This document shows, piece after piece, positions 44,483 to 52,877 of a DNA stretch of 64,000 nucleotides. The stretch is taken from assembly GCA_900756765.1 (NCBI GenBank), contig CAAELE010000017.1, forward strand, positions 1 to 64,000, in the 5' to 3' direction. Origin of the DNA: an uncultured Collinsella sp. Lineage in GTDB: Bacteria > Actinomycetota > Coriobacteriia > Coriobacteriales > Coriobacteriaceae. Position 1 is the stretch's first letter. Each line of letters begins with the position of its first letter. Made by a program: the position numbers and the translations under genes. Under the pieces are notes generated by a model. The model saw only the letters and a list, made by a program, of their open reading frames with translations, was not told where the DNA came from and did no database searches.

Positions 44483-45373
44483 CTATTCCCATCCCGTGGT
44501 CTGAGGATTCCATTTGCGCACATTCGCCGAATGATTAAAGCACGGTGTATACAACCGATTGACGACCCCTTCTGCCCCAGCAATGTTCCCCGCGAGATCA
44601 AGTACCCCCGCCTGCCTCGCCATCTTTATGTACTGCGCAGAACCATTTTGTTTCCACCAGAGAGGCGCCACGAACTCTTCCGGCATTGCCACCTTGCGGG
44701 CAGACGCTTCTTTCTCGACTCTCTCGACAAGCGTAGCCCCATCGACGAAGCAAGTTTTTGCGTACACCAAGATGTCGACTATATCCTTGATTCGCGAAGA
44801 GGCACGGCCCTCATGCATCTCTATCATTGCGAGCAATTTATCTGCAAGGGCACTCTCCACTCGGCATACTCGATAGTCGCAGACTGGGAGCCCCTCGATA
44901 TTCAAACGATCGATCGGCGCAAGAACCTCAGGCTCAAGTCCCCGCACTTCATCAATTACCAAGTCAATTGAAATTGGCTGTAGCTTCTTGGTTCCCATAA
45001 AGGGGGTGAACCACACCTTCGCACCGCACCGATACTCATCTTCTTCTTTGATCTGCTCTGCACGATCAAAGACGAACGAAACGAAATCCTCCAGATCAAT
45101 CGAAGCAGCCTGCACCAGATCGGCAATAGCCTCTTCGAGACTTTCCTCTTGAGCAACCAAGTCAATATCCCTTGTGACACGCGCATCGAGTGTTCGCGCT
45201 AGGACGCTTTGGCCACCCTTGAGCACAAAGCTGCCGTCATCTTCTGAAAAAACGCGACATAGGAAGCGATGAAAGTAGAAACCGACGATCGCCCGATTAG
45301 TATCCATCGGCGATTCTCTTGCGGCATCCCTAACAGCCATCTCCAGTGCGGCAGGTGTTTTGTACTTCACCAT
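44483..45373 (-). CDS. abiEii: AbiEii-family nucleotidyltransferase toxin
   Basis: Protein of 296 residues, second gene of an AbiE toxin-antitoxin pair. The nucleotidyltransferase core shows FVLKGGQSVLAR and TRDIDL, followed by IDLVID as a further acidic strand and a helical region (KLLAMIEMHEGRASSRIKDIVDILVY) typical of the DUF1814 family. AbiEii toxins add nucleotides to tRNA acceptor stems and cause growth arrest on phage infection. It follows the antitoxin gene by 15 bases. Confidence 0.9.
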   Translation of the reverse strand: MVKYKTPAALEMAVRDAARESPMDTNRAIVGFYFHRFLCRVFSEDDGSFVLKGGQSVLARTLDARVTRDIDLVAQEESLEEAIADLVQAASIDLEDFVSFVFDRAEQIKEEDEYRCGAKVWFTPFMGTKKLQPISIDLVIDEVRGLEPEVLAPIDRLNIEGLPVCDYRVCRVESALADKLLAMIEMHEGRASSRIKDIVDILVYAKTCFVDGATLVERVEKEASARKVAMPEEFVAPLWWKQNGSAQYIKMARQAGVLDLAGNIAGAEGVVNRLYTPCFNHSANVRKWNPQTTGWE

Positions 45374-45388
45374 GCCCTCCGTTTCTCA

Positions 45389-46012
45389 TTACCCGTTCAG
45401 CGTCGTCAACAAGGGCATCATCAACTCGCGTCGTTTGGCAGTTTTAGAGTTCTCCTCTACAAGACCTCTCAGCCGCTGTATATCGAGCCCTCGACCAAGC
45501 GCGTCGTTATAGGCATCGATAATTAATGAGGGGTCCTCGCAATCGAGGCAAAGATCAACAAGCGTGCGCTCGGGTTTAGTTACCGGCAGGCCGTCGAGCC
45601 AGACGATGTCCTGCTCAGCGATCTCGCGCTTTGCAAAAGAAAGGGATTCGTTTCTCGTATTGATGCGCATGGGCGCGGTCATCCTGTAGGGGGACAGATA
45701 GAAATCGCCCATTTGCTGCAGGTTCGCCGCAGTCGTACCGCTCACGGCGATGCCATCCCACTGGCGTTTTCTCTCCCACGCGCAAAGGGAGGGATTGGTG
45801 AGTTTCCAAAAAGCGTTGAGCTCGTCAGTGTCTCGGCGCTGCGTGCCCGACATCCGGTAGGCGCCGTGGCATATCCGTTCAAGACGCCCCACGCGGCATG
45901 AGTGTGCCAGCGCATCTCGAGAGATGTCCATACGAGCCGCCTGGGCTGTGGTGAACACGCCCTCACTCTCGGAAAGCTCGCTTATCGCCGTTATGTTGCT
46001 AAAGTACTTCAT
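45389..46012 (-). CDS. abiEi: AbiEi-family antitoxin/transcriptional regulator
   Basis: Protein of 207 residues. The N-terminal winged helix (GVFTTAQAARMDISRDALAHSCRVGRLERICHG) is the AbiEi DNA-binding domain; the C-terminal domain (DGLPVTKPERTLVDLCLD) is typical of the family and gives antitoxicity. ATG 46012 has no ribosome site but lies close to a TACAAT box, suggesting a near-leaderless transcript. An inverted repeat lies in its promoter, consistent with the negative autoregulation known for AbiEi. Confidence 0.88.
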   Translation of the reverse strand: MKYFSNITAISELSESEGVFTTAQAARMDISRDALAHSCRVGRLERICHGAYRMSGTQRRDTDELNAFWKLTNPSLCAWERKRQWDGIAVSGTTAANLQQMGDFYLSPYRMTAPMRINTRNESLSFAKREIAEQDIVWLDGLPVTKPERTLVDLCLDCEDPSLIIDAYNDALGRGLDIQRLRGLVEENSKTAKRRELMMPLLTTLNG

Positions 46013-46021
46013 GTTGCAATT

Positions 46022-46038
46022 GTATGATATTTTCATAC
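46022..46038 (-). promoter_or_regulatory. Inverted-repeat operator at the abiE promoter
   Basis: GTATGA-TATTT-TCATAC, 6-bp perfect arms with a 5-base spacer, overlapping the probable -10 region of abiEi. Position and shape fit a binding site for the AbiEi protein itself. Confidence 0.5.
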
Positions 46039-46133
46039 TTTTGAAACGCATTTTTGATTCTATACGATCGGTGCGCTTCGCCTATCCCATTTCTGCCGCC
46101 GGCTTGCCGTTAGGTCACCGCTCTCCGCTGCCA

Positions 46134-46311
46134 AGGTCTAATACTTTTCCGCGAAGTGAACGTCTGTTTTTGGACCCCTGAAGCATCCACATTTTTCGTC
46201 GGCAAAATCGCAGGATTTCAGCATCGAAACCGCAGGAAACGGCACCTCTAAAGTGTCGATGCTTCGGGGGTCCGATTTAGCTCGTTCACTTCTCGGGAAA
46301 GTATTAGACCT
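46134..46311. mobile_element. MITE-like element with ~60-bp inverted repeats
   Basis: 178 bases bounded by AGGTCTAATACTTT and its complement. The two arms (46134-46193 and about 46252-46311) match along most of their length, including GAAGTGAACG and GGACCCC-GAAGCATC segments. It is flanked by CGCTGCCA at 46126-46133 and CGCTGCTA at 46312-46319, a likely 8-bp target duplication with one change. No protein is encoded. About 200 more bases to the next gene hold nothing I recognise. Confidence 0.7.
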
Positions 46312-46522
46312 CGCTGCTAGCTACCCAGAAGGGCACCTCCCCCTTCCCCACCGCCACCCAAAAACTCATCCAACATTAATCTTGGCTCAAGAATCGCTTA
46401 ATCTATAACCTGCACTATAGAGTTCGACCAAGGGCGGGGCGGCGCCACGCAGGCCGCCGAACGCAACGCTCGCGCCCGGGCAGATCGCCCGGCGTCGCGC
46501 CCATCGAACGAAAGGACAGGTC

Positions 46523-47065
46523 ATGGACGACCTCGAAAAAGTTGAAACCATCCGCACCAAGTGCAACGTGAGCTACACCGATGCCAAGGCTGCACTCGAC
46601 GCCGCCGACGGTAACGTCCTGGACGCCATCATTTGGCTCGAGTCGCAGGGCAAGACGCAGGCCACGTCGGCGCACGCCGCCACCGAGTCCGCGCCGGCCG
46701 ATGAGCCCTCGGCCGAGATGGTCGCCGCGCAGGCAGCCTACGAAAAGTCGAGCGAAAAGACCGACTTCTCCAAGAAGATGGACAGCGTGTGGGAGTACCT
46801 CAAAAAGCTCTTCCGCCTGAGCCTGGACACCAAGTTTATCGCCACGCGCCGCGATGCGATCATCCTCAACATTCCCATCCTGATTCCCATCGTCGCGCTG
46901 TTTGCCTGGGGCGCCACGATTTGGCTGATGCTGCTTGGCCTGTTCTTTGGCATGCGCTACCGCATCGATAGCGACGGCGACGTGCCCGGCAGCATCAACA
47001 ACCTGATGGATCACGCCGCCGACGCCGCGGACGACATCAAGCAAAATCTGAACGACGACAAGTAA
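46523..47065 (+). CDS. UBA-like/DUF4342 membrane-associated protein
   Basis: Protein of 180 residues. The N-terminus (DDLEKVETIRTKCNVSYTD then AKAALDAADGNVLDAIIWLE) is a UBA/TS-N-like three-helix module; a Ser/Ala-rich linker follows, then a DUF4342-like region with a membrane segment (IILNIPILIPIVALFAWGA and TIWLMLLGLFFG). It starts an operon with a two-component pair (18-base gap to the response regulator), so it may report on or modulate that system. The role is unknown in this family. Confidence 0.8.
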   Translation: MDDLEKVETIRTKCNVSYTDAKAALDAADGNVLDAIIWLESQGKTQATSAHAATESAPADEPSAEMVAAQAAYEKSSEKTDFSKKMDSVWEYLKKLFRLSLDTKFIATRRDAIILNIPILIPIVALFAWGATIWLMLLGLFFGMRYRIDSDGDVPGSINNLMDHAADAADDIKQNLNDDK

Positions 47066-47083
47066 TCGCAGGCGGAGGCACGC

Positions 47084-47860
47084 ATGGCACGAATCCTGAT
47101 CGTAGAGGACGAGGAGAAAATCGCCCGCTTTGTGACACTCGAGCTGGAGCACGAGGGCTACCAGGTTGAGCACGCCGCCGACGGCCGCACCGCCGTTGAC
47201 CTGGCGCTGGAGCGCGACTACGATCTGATTCTGCTCGATGTACTGCTACCGCAGCTCAACGGCATGGAGGTTCTGCGGCGCGTACGCAAGCACAAGGATG
47301 TGCCAGTGATCATGGTCACCGCGCGCGATGCCGTGATGGACAAGGTGGCAGGGCTTGACGCCGGTGCTGACGATTACCTGACCAAGCCGTTTGCGATTGA
47401 GGAGCTGTTCGCACGAATCCGCGTGGCGCTGAAGCGCTCGGAGGCCGTGCGGGCGGCTTCGGGCGTTGGCGGCGTCGGTGCCGGAGAGGGCATAGCGGGC
47501 GTCGGCGCCACTGCGATACCCCCGACTGGCAACTCGGCCAAGACCTCTGCCGTGCCCTCCCCCGCCACGCTCGTCGTGGGCTCGGTTGCGCTCGATCCCG
47601 ACCGCCGCGAAGTCACGGTCGGCGGCTCGCCCATCGTGCTGACCGCCCGCGAGTTCGACGTTCTCGCCCTGCTTATGGCACATGCCGGCACCGTGCTCAC
47701 GCGCGAGCGCATTGCGCACGAGGCGCTGGGCTACGACTACGTAGGCGACACCAACAACGTCGATGTGCACATCGCGCACCTACGCGCCAAGATCGAGGAC
47801 GGCGGCAGTGCCCGCATTATCCAGACCGTGCGCGGGGTGGGCTATGTCTGCCGCGCGTAA
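47084..47860 (+). CDS. OmpR-family response regulator with long linker
   Basis: Protein of 258 residues: a receiver (VEDEEKIARF; phospho-Asp in LILLDVLLPQ; KPF motif) and a C-terminal winged helix (REFDVLALLMAHAG, YVGDTNNVDVHIAHLRAKI). Between them is an unusual linker of about 40 residues rich in Gly, Val, Ala and Pro (residues about 124-165), longer than in typical OmpR proteins. Its stop overlaps the kinase start, so the pair is translationally coupled. Confidence 0.92.
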   Translation: MARILIVEDEEKIARFVTLELEHEGYQVEHAADGRTAVDLALERDYDLILLDVLLPQLNGMEVLRRVRKHKDVPVIMVTARDAVMDKVAGLDAGADDYLTKPFAIEELFARIRVALKRSEAVRAASGVGGVGAGEGIAGVGATAIPPTGNSAKTSAVPSPATLVVGSVALDPDRREVTVGGSPIVLTAREFDVLALLMAHAGTVLTRERIAHEALGYDYVGDTNNVDVHIAHLRAKIEDGGSARIIQTVRGVGYVCRA

Positions 47861-49139
47861 CGCCGAGACCAAGCGCGTCACTTCCATCGCCCGCGCCATC
47901 AACTGGAGCTATATGTGGCGCCGCCTGATGAGCTACGTCTGGCTCGATCTGTTGCTGGTAGTGATTGCGGCGGCGATCCTCGTCTATGGCTACAACCAGA
48001 CGCTGCCAGACGGCGCGTTTACCGCAGGATGGATCCCCGGCGCCACCGTTCACGGCATGTCGCTGACGCCCGCGCGCGGCTGGGACCCGGCAACGCTCAC
48101 CTATACCGTCGAGCTTGCGCGTACCACCAAGACCTTCCCCCTCGCGCAGGATCTGGTCATGCTGTGGCCCCTTTATCTTGTCGTTGCGGGCTGGCAGGTC
48201 ATCAGCGTGCTCGACATGCTCGGCGGCGCCCGTCGCGTACGCCGCACCATGGCACCGCTCAACGACCTGGCCTTGCGCGTGGACGAACTCGGCCGTATGC
48301 AGCTCTCCGGCGGCAAGATGGAAACACTGGAGCAGGCCATCGAGCGCGCAAGCGTCGACTCGCCGAGCGTCACTACCGGCGACGCCGACCTGGCAAGCAT
48401 CGAGGTTGCACTTAACCGCCTACTGCGCCAGATGCAAGAGGCCAAACTGCAGCAAATGCGCTTTGTCAACGATGCGAGCCACGAGCTGCGCACGCCCATC
48501 GCGGTGATTCAGGGCTACGTAAACATACTCGATCGCTGGGGCAAAGACGACCCGGACGTGCTGGCAGAATCTATCGCGTCCCTCAAGGCCGAAAGCGAGC
48601 ACATGCAAGAGCTCGTGGAGCAGCTGCTGTTTTTGGCGCGCGGCGATGCCGGGCGCACGGTCCTGCGGCGCGCAAATACCAACCTTGCCGCACTGGTCGG
48701 CGAGGTATGCGAGGAATCGCAGATGATCGATACCGAGCACACGTATCGGCTGGCCTTTGACGTTGCGCTTGTCAGCGACCCGCGCTGCGACGCGTCCGTC
48801 GACGTGGCGCTCGTGAAGCAGGCTCTGCGCGTGATCGTGCAAAACGCCGCCAAGTACTCGGATGCGGGAACGACCGTCACATTTGGCGTAGCGCCCGATG
48901 TGGGCACGGGCACGATCGATATAGCCGTTGAGGACGAGGGCATCGGCATGAACCAGGAATCCGCGGCTCACGCGTTCGAGCGGTTCTACCGCGCCGACAA
49001 CGCGCGCGATGCCGGCGCACAGGGTTCGGGCCTGGGGCTTGCCATTGCCAAGTGGATTGTCGACAGCCATGGCGGTGTCATTGGCGTGACCTCGGTCGAA
49101 GGGGTCGGCAGCCGCTTTACGATTCGCCTGCCGCGGTAG
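47844..49139 (+). CDS. Sensor histidine kinase, HAMP/HisKA type
   Basis: Kinase of 431 residues whose ATG lies within the last codons of the response regulator. Two transmembrane helices (WLDLLLVVIAAAILVYG and LVMLWPLYLVVAGWQVISVL) frame a short external loop of about 70 residues. A HAMP-like segment, the H-box FVNDASHELRTPIAV, the N-box VIVQNAAKYSDAG, DEGIGM and GSGLGLAIAKWIV follow. Signal unknown. Together with the UBA-like gene it forms a three-gene operon ended by the terminator at 49158. Confidence 0.92.
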   Translation: MSAARNAETKRVTSIARAINWSYMWRRLMSYVWLDLLLVVIAAAILVYGYNQTLPDGAFTAGWIPGATVHGMSLTPARGWDPATLTYTVELARTTKTFPLAQDLVMLWPLYLVVAGWQVISVLDMLGGARRVRRTMAPLNDLALRVDELGRMQLSGGKMETLEQAIERASVDSPSVTTGDADLASIEVALNRLLRQMQEAKLQQMRFVNDASHELRTPIAVIQGYVNILDRWGKDDPDVLAESIASLKAESEHMQELVEQLLFLARGDAGRTVLRRANTNLAALVGEVCEESQMIDTEHTYRLAFDVALVSDPRCDASVDVALVKQALRVIVQNAAKYSDAGTTVTFGVAPDVGTGTIDIAVEDEGIGMNQESAAHAFERFYRADNARDAGAQGSGLGLAIAKWIVDSHGGVIGVTSVEGVGSRFTIRLPR

Positions 49140-49157
49140 GGATGCCCCTCGGCATAA

Positions 49158-49195
49158 ATAAAGGGATAAGGCCATGCGGCCCTATCCCTTTTTGC
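49158..49195. terminator. Bidirectional rho-independent terminator
   Basis: AAGGGATAAGGCC-ATGC-GGCCCTATCCCTTTTT, between the kinase gene and the convergent VOC gene. Confidence 0.88.
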
Positions 49196-49215
49196 TAGCT
49201 ATAGCAGTTTGTGCG

Positions 49216-49590
49216 CTACTCGCGGCACAGGTGCACGGCGAAGCCGGCGAACTCGCGCTTAAAGTACACGAGCTTGGTGCTACCGTCGGGCAGCAGCGCG
49301 CGCGACTCTTCGTTGACCTCGAGCCCGCGCTCGGCAAACCACTTCTCGGCCGCATCAATGTCGTTGACGGCAAAGCCAATGTGGCCCTTGGTGCCACGAC
49401 CATTCTGCTTCATGACCTCGACCAGCGAATCGTTAAAGTACGAAACCGGGGTCTCGATAACGGGCAGACCCATCATCGTCGAGAACAGCTCCGCGATCTC
49501 CAGGGCGTCTGCCGGGTCGGTGGCGTTAATGCCCACATGGGCAACGCGCATGCCAAAGAGCTCGACCGGATTGGCGTTCTGCTCACTCAT
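49216..49590 (-). CDS. VOC-superfamily (glyoxalase-like) protein
   Basis: Protein of 124 residues with a vicinal-oxygen-chelate fold: an early metal-site strand (RVAHVGINATD), a central GHIGFAVNDIDAAEKWF and a closing FAVHLCRE giving a further acidic ligand. Enzyme activity unknown. It lies directly downstream of a PTS IIB gene in the same direction (11-base gap), the same pairing one sees in sugar-acid or polyol pathways, so a role in carbohydrate metabolism is plausible. Confidence 0.8.
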   Translation of the reverse strand: MSEQNANPVELFGMRVAHVGINATDPADALEIAELFSTMMGLPVIETPVSYFNDSLVEVMKQNGRGTKGHIGFAVNDIDAAEKWFAERGLEVNEESRALLPDGSTKLVYFKREFAGFAVHLCRE

Positions 49591-49601
49591 GCAGTCAGCG
49601 C

Positions 49602-49889
49602 CTACTGAGCCATGACGTCAAGAACGGCCTTCTCGGCAGCGACGCGGTTCATGCCGGTCATGAAGGGCACGCCGCTCACGTACGGGCAGGTAAGGCCCTC
49701 GGGGGCAACGGTGGTGGCGATCAGCAGATCGGCGCCCTCGTCGCAAACGTCCTTGGCCTCGGAGATGGCGCACTGCACGATCTCGTACTTGTCGGCGTAA
49801 CCGTTGGCGTCGAGCATGGTGGCGACCTTCTGGGCAACGAGCGTGGAAGTAGCAGCGCCAGCACCGCAAGCCAAAACAATCTTCTTCAT
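49602..49889 (-). CDS. PTS sugar transporter subunit IIB, galactitol type
   Basis: Protein of 95 residues. The P-loop Cys8 in VLACGAGAATSTL takes phosphate from IIA and passes it to the sugar through IIC; the rest (PYVSGVPFMTGMNRVAAEKAV) matches galactitol/pentitol-type IIB domains. No IIA or IIC gene is in the neighbourhood, so it is an orphan or works with components elsewhere. GGGAG precedes the ATG. Confidence 0.85.
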   Translation of the reverse strand: MKKIVLACGAGAATSTLVAQKVATMLDANGYADKYEIVQCAISEAKDVCDEGADLLIATTVAPEGLTCPYVSGVPFMTGMNRVAAEKAVLDVMAQ

Positions 49890-50052
49890 AGGTAATGTCT
49901 CCCTTCGTGGTTTACTTTAGGTAAGTGTACCGCAGCGAGCGATGGCGCTCGGCCTCGATGCACTTTTATGCCAGTTTGCCTGCGCACTGCGTATAATACA
50001 TCGAGTACATGTTGTCATACCGCTCGCTTTATGAGCGACTAAGGACCCTAAT

Positions 50053-50676
50053 ATGCCCGATTCCCGCACCCTCTGGACCGCCGTCGTCATTATTTGTATC
50101 GCCATATCGGTGTTCTTTAGCGTAAAAAAACGCACCACGTTTAAGCGCCTGCAACAGCTTATGGCTGCCAAGCAGTGGGACGAGTTCGATCGTTTGCTCG
50201 ATGGCAAACTCACCAGCATGCTGTACCCGCGCTACAACCGCGACTACCTGCGCCTGAACTCCTATCTGCTGCGCGAGGACCACAAGCGCGCCGACGAGAT
50301 GTTCGATTTGCTGCTGGGACTCAATCTGCCCAAGATGCAGCGCGTCGACCTGGTGATTAAGGCCTTTAACTACTACGTTGGCCAGGAGGACCGCAAAAAA
50401 TCCAAGGAGCTCCTGCACGAGATCAAGGGCTTTGAGGGCGGTCAGGCCGAGGCAGTCGCACACGAATGCCAGCTGATGTACGACACGATGATCTTGAAGC
50501 GCCACAACGACATTCCCGAGCTGGAGCGCATGCTCAAGGAGGCCGGTGACGACAAGGTCAAGAGCTGCCGCCTGGAATACCTGCTGGCCCTGCAGTACCA
50601 AAACAAGGGCGACGAAGCCAAGTTCCAGGAGTTCCTGGAGAAGTCGGGGCAACACTCGATGGCCGTCAACGCGTAA
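50053..50676 (+). CDS. Membrane-anchored helical-repeat protein
   Basis: Protein of 207 residues. One N-terminal transmembrane helix (LWTAVVIICIAISVFFSV) is followed by a soluble domain of paired helices with TPR-like character (QWDEFDRLLDGKL, HKRADEMFDLLLG, DRKKSKELLHEI, NDIPELERMLKEAG). Such domains usually scaffold protein contacts at the membrane. Monocistronic, ending 31 bases before tRNA-Leu. TATAAT at about 49992 is a possible -10 element. Function unknown. Confidence 0.75.
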   Translation: MPDSRTLWTAVVIICIAISVFFSVKKRTTFKRLQQLMAAKQWDEFDRLLDGKLTSMLYPRYNRDYLRLNSYLLREDHKRADEMFDLLLGLNLPKMQRVDLVIKAFNYYVGQEDRKKSKELLHEIKGFEGGQAEAVAHECQLMYDTMILKRHNDIPELERMLKEAGDDKVKSCRLEYLLALQYQNKGDEAKFQEFLEKSGQHSMAVNA

Positions 50677-50707
50677 CGGACGGCTTGTGCTAGACTTCTA
50701 GTCTCAC

Positions 50708-50792
50708 GGGGGCGTGGCGGAATTGGCATACGCAGGAGACTTAAAATCTCTCGCCGCAAGGATTGTGGGTTCGAGTCCCACCGCCCCTACCA
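50708..50792 (+). tRNA. tRNA-Leu (anticodon UAA)
   Basis: Cloverleaf read by eye: acceptor GGGGGCG pairing with CGCCCCT (one G-T pair), D-arm TGGCGGAATTGGCA, anticodon loop CTTAAAA on stem GGAGA/TCTCT, long variable arm, TGGGTTCGAGTCCCA T-arm, discriminator A and an encoded CCA (50790-50792). Confidence 0.93.
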
Positions 50793-50801
50793 TATGGAGC
50801 T

Positions 50802-50842
50802 TTCGAGCCCGTGTCCCCCGGGGGATGCGGGCTCGTTTCTTT
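50802..50842 (+). terminator. Terminator after tRNA-Leu
   Basis: CGAGCCCG ... CGGGCTCG stem with an inner CCCCC/GGGGG pairing, followed by TTTCTTTT. Confidence 0.85.
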
Positions 50843-50896
50843 TAGATGCCGTCAACTGCGGAGCAGCTCATTTGGGACAGAGCTTTTTGACTACTT

Positions 50897-51901
50897 TTAA
50901 AGGGCACTCAGGCTCGGGGTCCAGGCGATGGTGGGGGTGGCGCCGTCGAGAGCCTCGTTGATGGTGGCGGCCATGCCGGCGAGTAGGCTGTTCTCGCTTA
51001 CAGTAAGCGTCTTGTAGCCGCCGGCTCGCATGAGCTCGCGAATTACCACAGCACCGGCCAAGATAACGCCCGCGCGTTTGGGCTGCACGCCTGGCAGCGC
51101 GGCAATGCCTGCAACATCCAGCGTGGACATGCGCTCGATGGCGGCCGAAACCTGATCCAGCGAAAGCTCGCGCAGGTGCACAAAGCTCGAATCGTACGGT
51201 TCCAGCTCATGAACGAGCGCCACGAGTGTGGTGACGGTGCCACCCACTGCGACCAGGCGCTCTGCGCACTCAAAGTCGCTGGGCAGGCCTTCAAAATAGG
51301 CGGCGAACTGCTCACCTGCCCACGCGGCAGCGGCAGCAAGCTCGCCGTCCGCAGGCGGCAGTGCCGAGAAAAACCGCTCGGTCACGCGGCGACAACCGAT
51401 GTCCAGCGAGCGCGTGCCCTCCAGCGCAATGACTCCGCGCTCCGGTGCGTACACACCCGTCGCGAGCTCCGTGGATCCACCGCCCGAATCGGCAACAATG
51501 ATGCGCTCGCCAGCAAAGTCGTGCGCCACGCCAAAAAACGTCAGGCGCGCCTCGACCTCGCCCGGAATCACCTGCGGTTCGAGCCCCAGCTCGCGCAGAC
51601 CGTCCAGCAGCAGGGCGGCATTGGACGCATCGCGCGCGGCACTCGTGCACGTGGTGCAGATGCACACGGCCCCAAAGGCACGTGCCTCGTCCACAAACAT
51701 GCGGCATGCGGCAAGCACGCGCTCGACCGCCGCCTCGCAAAAGCGCCCCGTCGCATCCACGCCCTCGCCCAAGTCGGTAATCTCGGTATGCTTGGACGAT
51801 TCCACGATCGCCCCGCCCTCGACCTGGGCCAACACCAGGCGCGATGACACCGTTCCCAGGTCAATCGCCGCCACCTTATATCGTTTGTCGCAATGCGTCA
51901 T
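50897..51901 (-). CDS. ppx: Ppx/GppA exopolyphosphatase-family protein
   Basis: Protein of 334 residues of the ASKHA fold: phosphate-1 loop AAIDLGTVSSRLV, IPGEVEAR, DSGGGSTELA (phosphate-2), and a C-terminal AVGGTVTTLVAL and LAGAVVI. It hydrolyses polyphosphate or pppGpp. It is about the length of short actinobacterial Ppx enzymes, without the extra helical domains of E. coli Ppx. Last gene of the eno - ftsB-like - ppx run, a conserved actinobacterial order. Confidence 0.92.
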   Translation of the reverse strand: MTHCDKRYKVAAIDLGTVSSRLVLAQVEGGAIVESSKHTEITDLGEGVDATGRFCEAAVERVLAACRMFVDEARAFGAVCICTTCTSAARDASNAALLLDGLRELGLEPQVIPGEVEARLTFFGVAHDFAGERIIVADSGGGSTELATGVYAPERGVIALEGTRSLDIGCRRVTERFFSALPPADGELAAAAAWAGEQFAAYFEGLPSDFECAERLVAVGGTVTTLVALVHELEPYDSSFVHLRELSLDQVSAAIERMSTLDVAGIAALPGVQPKRAGVILAGAVVIRELMRAGGYKTLTVSENSLLAGMAATINEALDGATPTIAWTPSLSAL

Positions 51902-51921
51902 TGCAGGCTCCCCTCCGGGCG

Positions 51922-52683
51922 CTATTTGCCGTTGGACACGACCGTCTGGCCCTCGACGCCGTTAAACCCAAACAGCATATCGAGCGTCTGAATGTACCAC
52001 GGTGCGTCCTTGCCGACTTCTTCGATCTCTTTGGCTACTTCGCTGGCCTTCTTGGCGTTCGAGGACTTTTTGCTCGACGACGAGTCCGAATCGTCATCCA
52101 AGCCCAGCACGTCAATCTTGGTCTCGCCGGGCATTACCAGCCCCAGGTCCTCGGTCGCCGCGTCCTTGATGCCCTCCTCCGAGAGCAGCTTGTCGACGCT
52201 TTTTTGCAGCTCGTCATTGTATTGCTGGCGAATCTCGACCTGCTTGGCCAAGATGTCGCTCGAGCGCTTGGCCACATACAGATCGCGCACGGGAAAATAC
52301 AAGCTCACGAGCACCAGGGCAACGACGATACCGATAAACAACCCTCGCTGGGGTCCATGGGTAAAGTCGTAGATCGCCTTGACCACCGCATTGTCGTTGG
52401 CGTAGTGCATGAAGTCCGAACCCGAAAGACGGCTCGAGGGCCTGGACGACTTGTCGTGCGCTTGAGCAGACGGGCGCGATTCGTACGTCGCGCACGACGG
52501 ACGGTCCGGGCGATGCGTCGACATATTCGTTTGAGCATGGGAGTGCGAAGTGCCTGCCGTGCGATGCGTGGGACGGGCGGCGCCCGTGTAATCGGGCCCG
52601 CCGAGCGGCGCCGAATGCGCACGGCGAGGTGACGGTTCGCGCGAACCGGCGGAATAGTACCTGTTGTCGTAAATCTGATCCAT
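51922..52683 (-). CDS. FtsB/DivIC-like septum formation initiator
   Basis: Protein of 253 residues. A long disordered basic/Ser-Pro-rich N-terminus (1-95) precedes one transmembrane helix (GLFIGIVVALVLVSLYFPV) and a heptad segment (KQVEIRQQYNDELQKSVDKLL), the FtsB/DivIC arrangement in which the coiled coil binds FtsL in the divisome. The tail is acidic/Ser-rich (DDDSDSSSSKK). ATG 52683 is chosen because the longer open frame upstream has no start signal and crosses the eno terminator. Confidence 0.82.
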   Translation of the reverse strand: MDQIYDNRYYSAGSREPSPRRAHSAPLGGPDYTGAARPTHRTAGTSHSHAQTNMSTHRPDRPSCATYESRPSAQAHDKSSRPSSRLSGSDFMHYANDNAVVKAIYDFTHGPQRGLFIGIVVALVLVSLYFPVRDLYVAKRSSDILAKQVEIRQQYNDELQKSVDKLLSEEGIKDAATEDLGLVMPGETKIDVLGLDDDSDSSSSKKSSNAKKASEVAKEIEEVGKDAPWYIQTLDMLFGFNGVEGQTVVSNGK

Positions 52684-52776
52684 GTGCGCCTTGTGCGGTT
52701 GAGGTTTGTTTGCGCTAAGTCCTTTAGTTATAGCACGAGCGCCCGCACCGCCTTCGCCAGCCTTTGCTCGACATAA

Positions 52777-52807
52777 AAAAGGCGCTGAGCCATATGGCCC
52801 AGCGCCC
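52777..52807 (-). terminator. Terminator of eno
   Basis: GGCGCTG-GCC ... GGC-CAGCGCC stem; on the minus strand it is followed by TTTTTT. It separates eno from the ftsB-like gene. Confidence 0.8.
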
Positions 52808-52877
52808 ATAGTGCTTTGCGACATCCAGCCAAGGCGGGGAGGAACCGAGTCAACCTTCCCCTCGCCAAATTCGCCCG

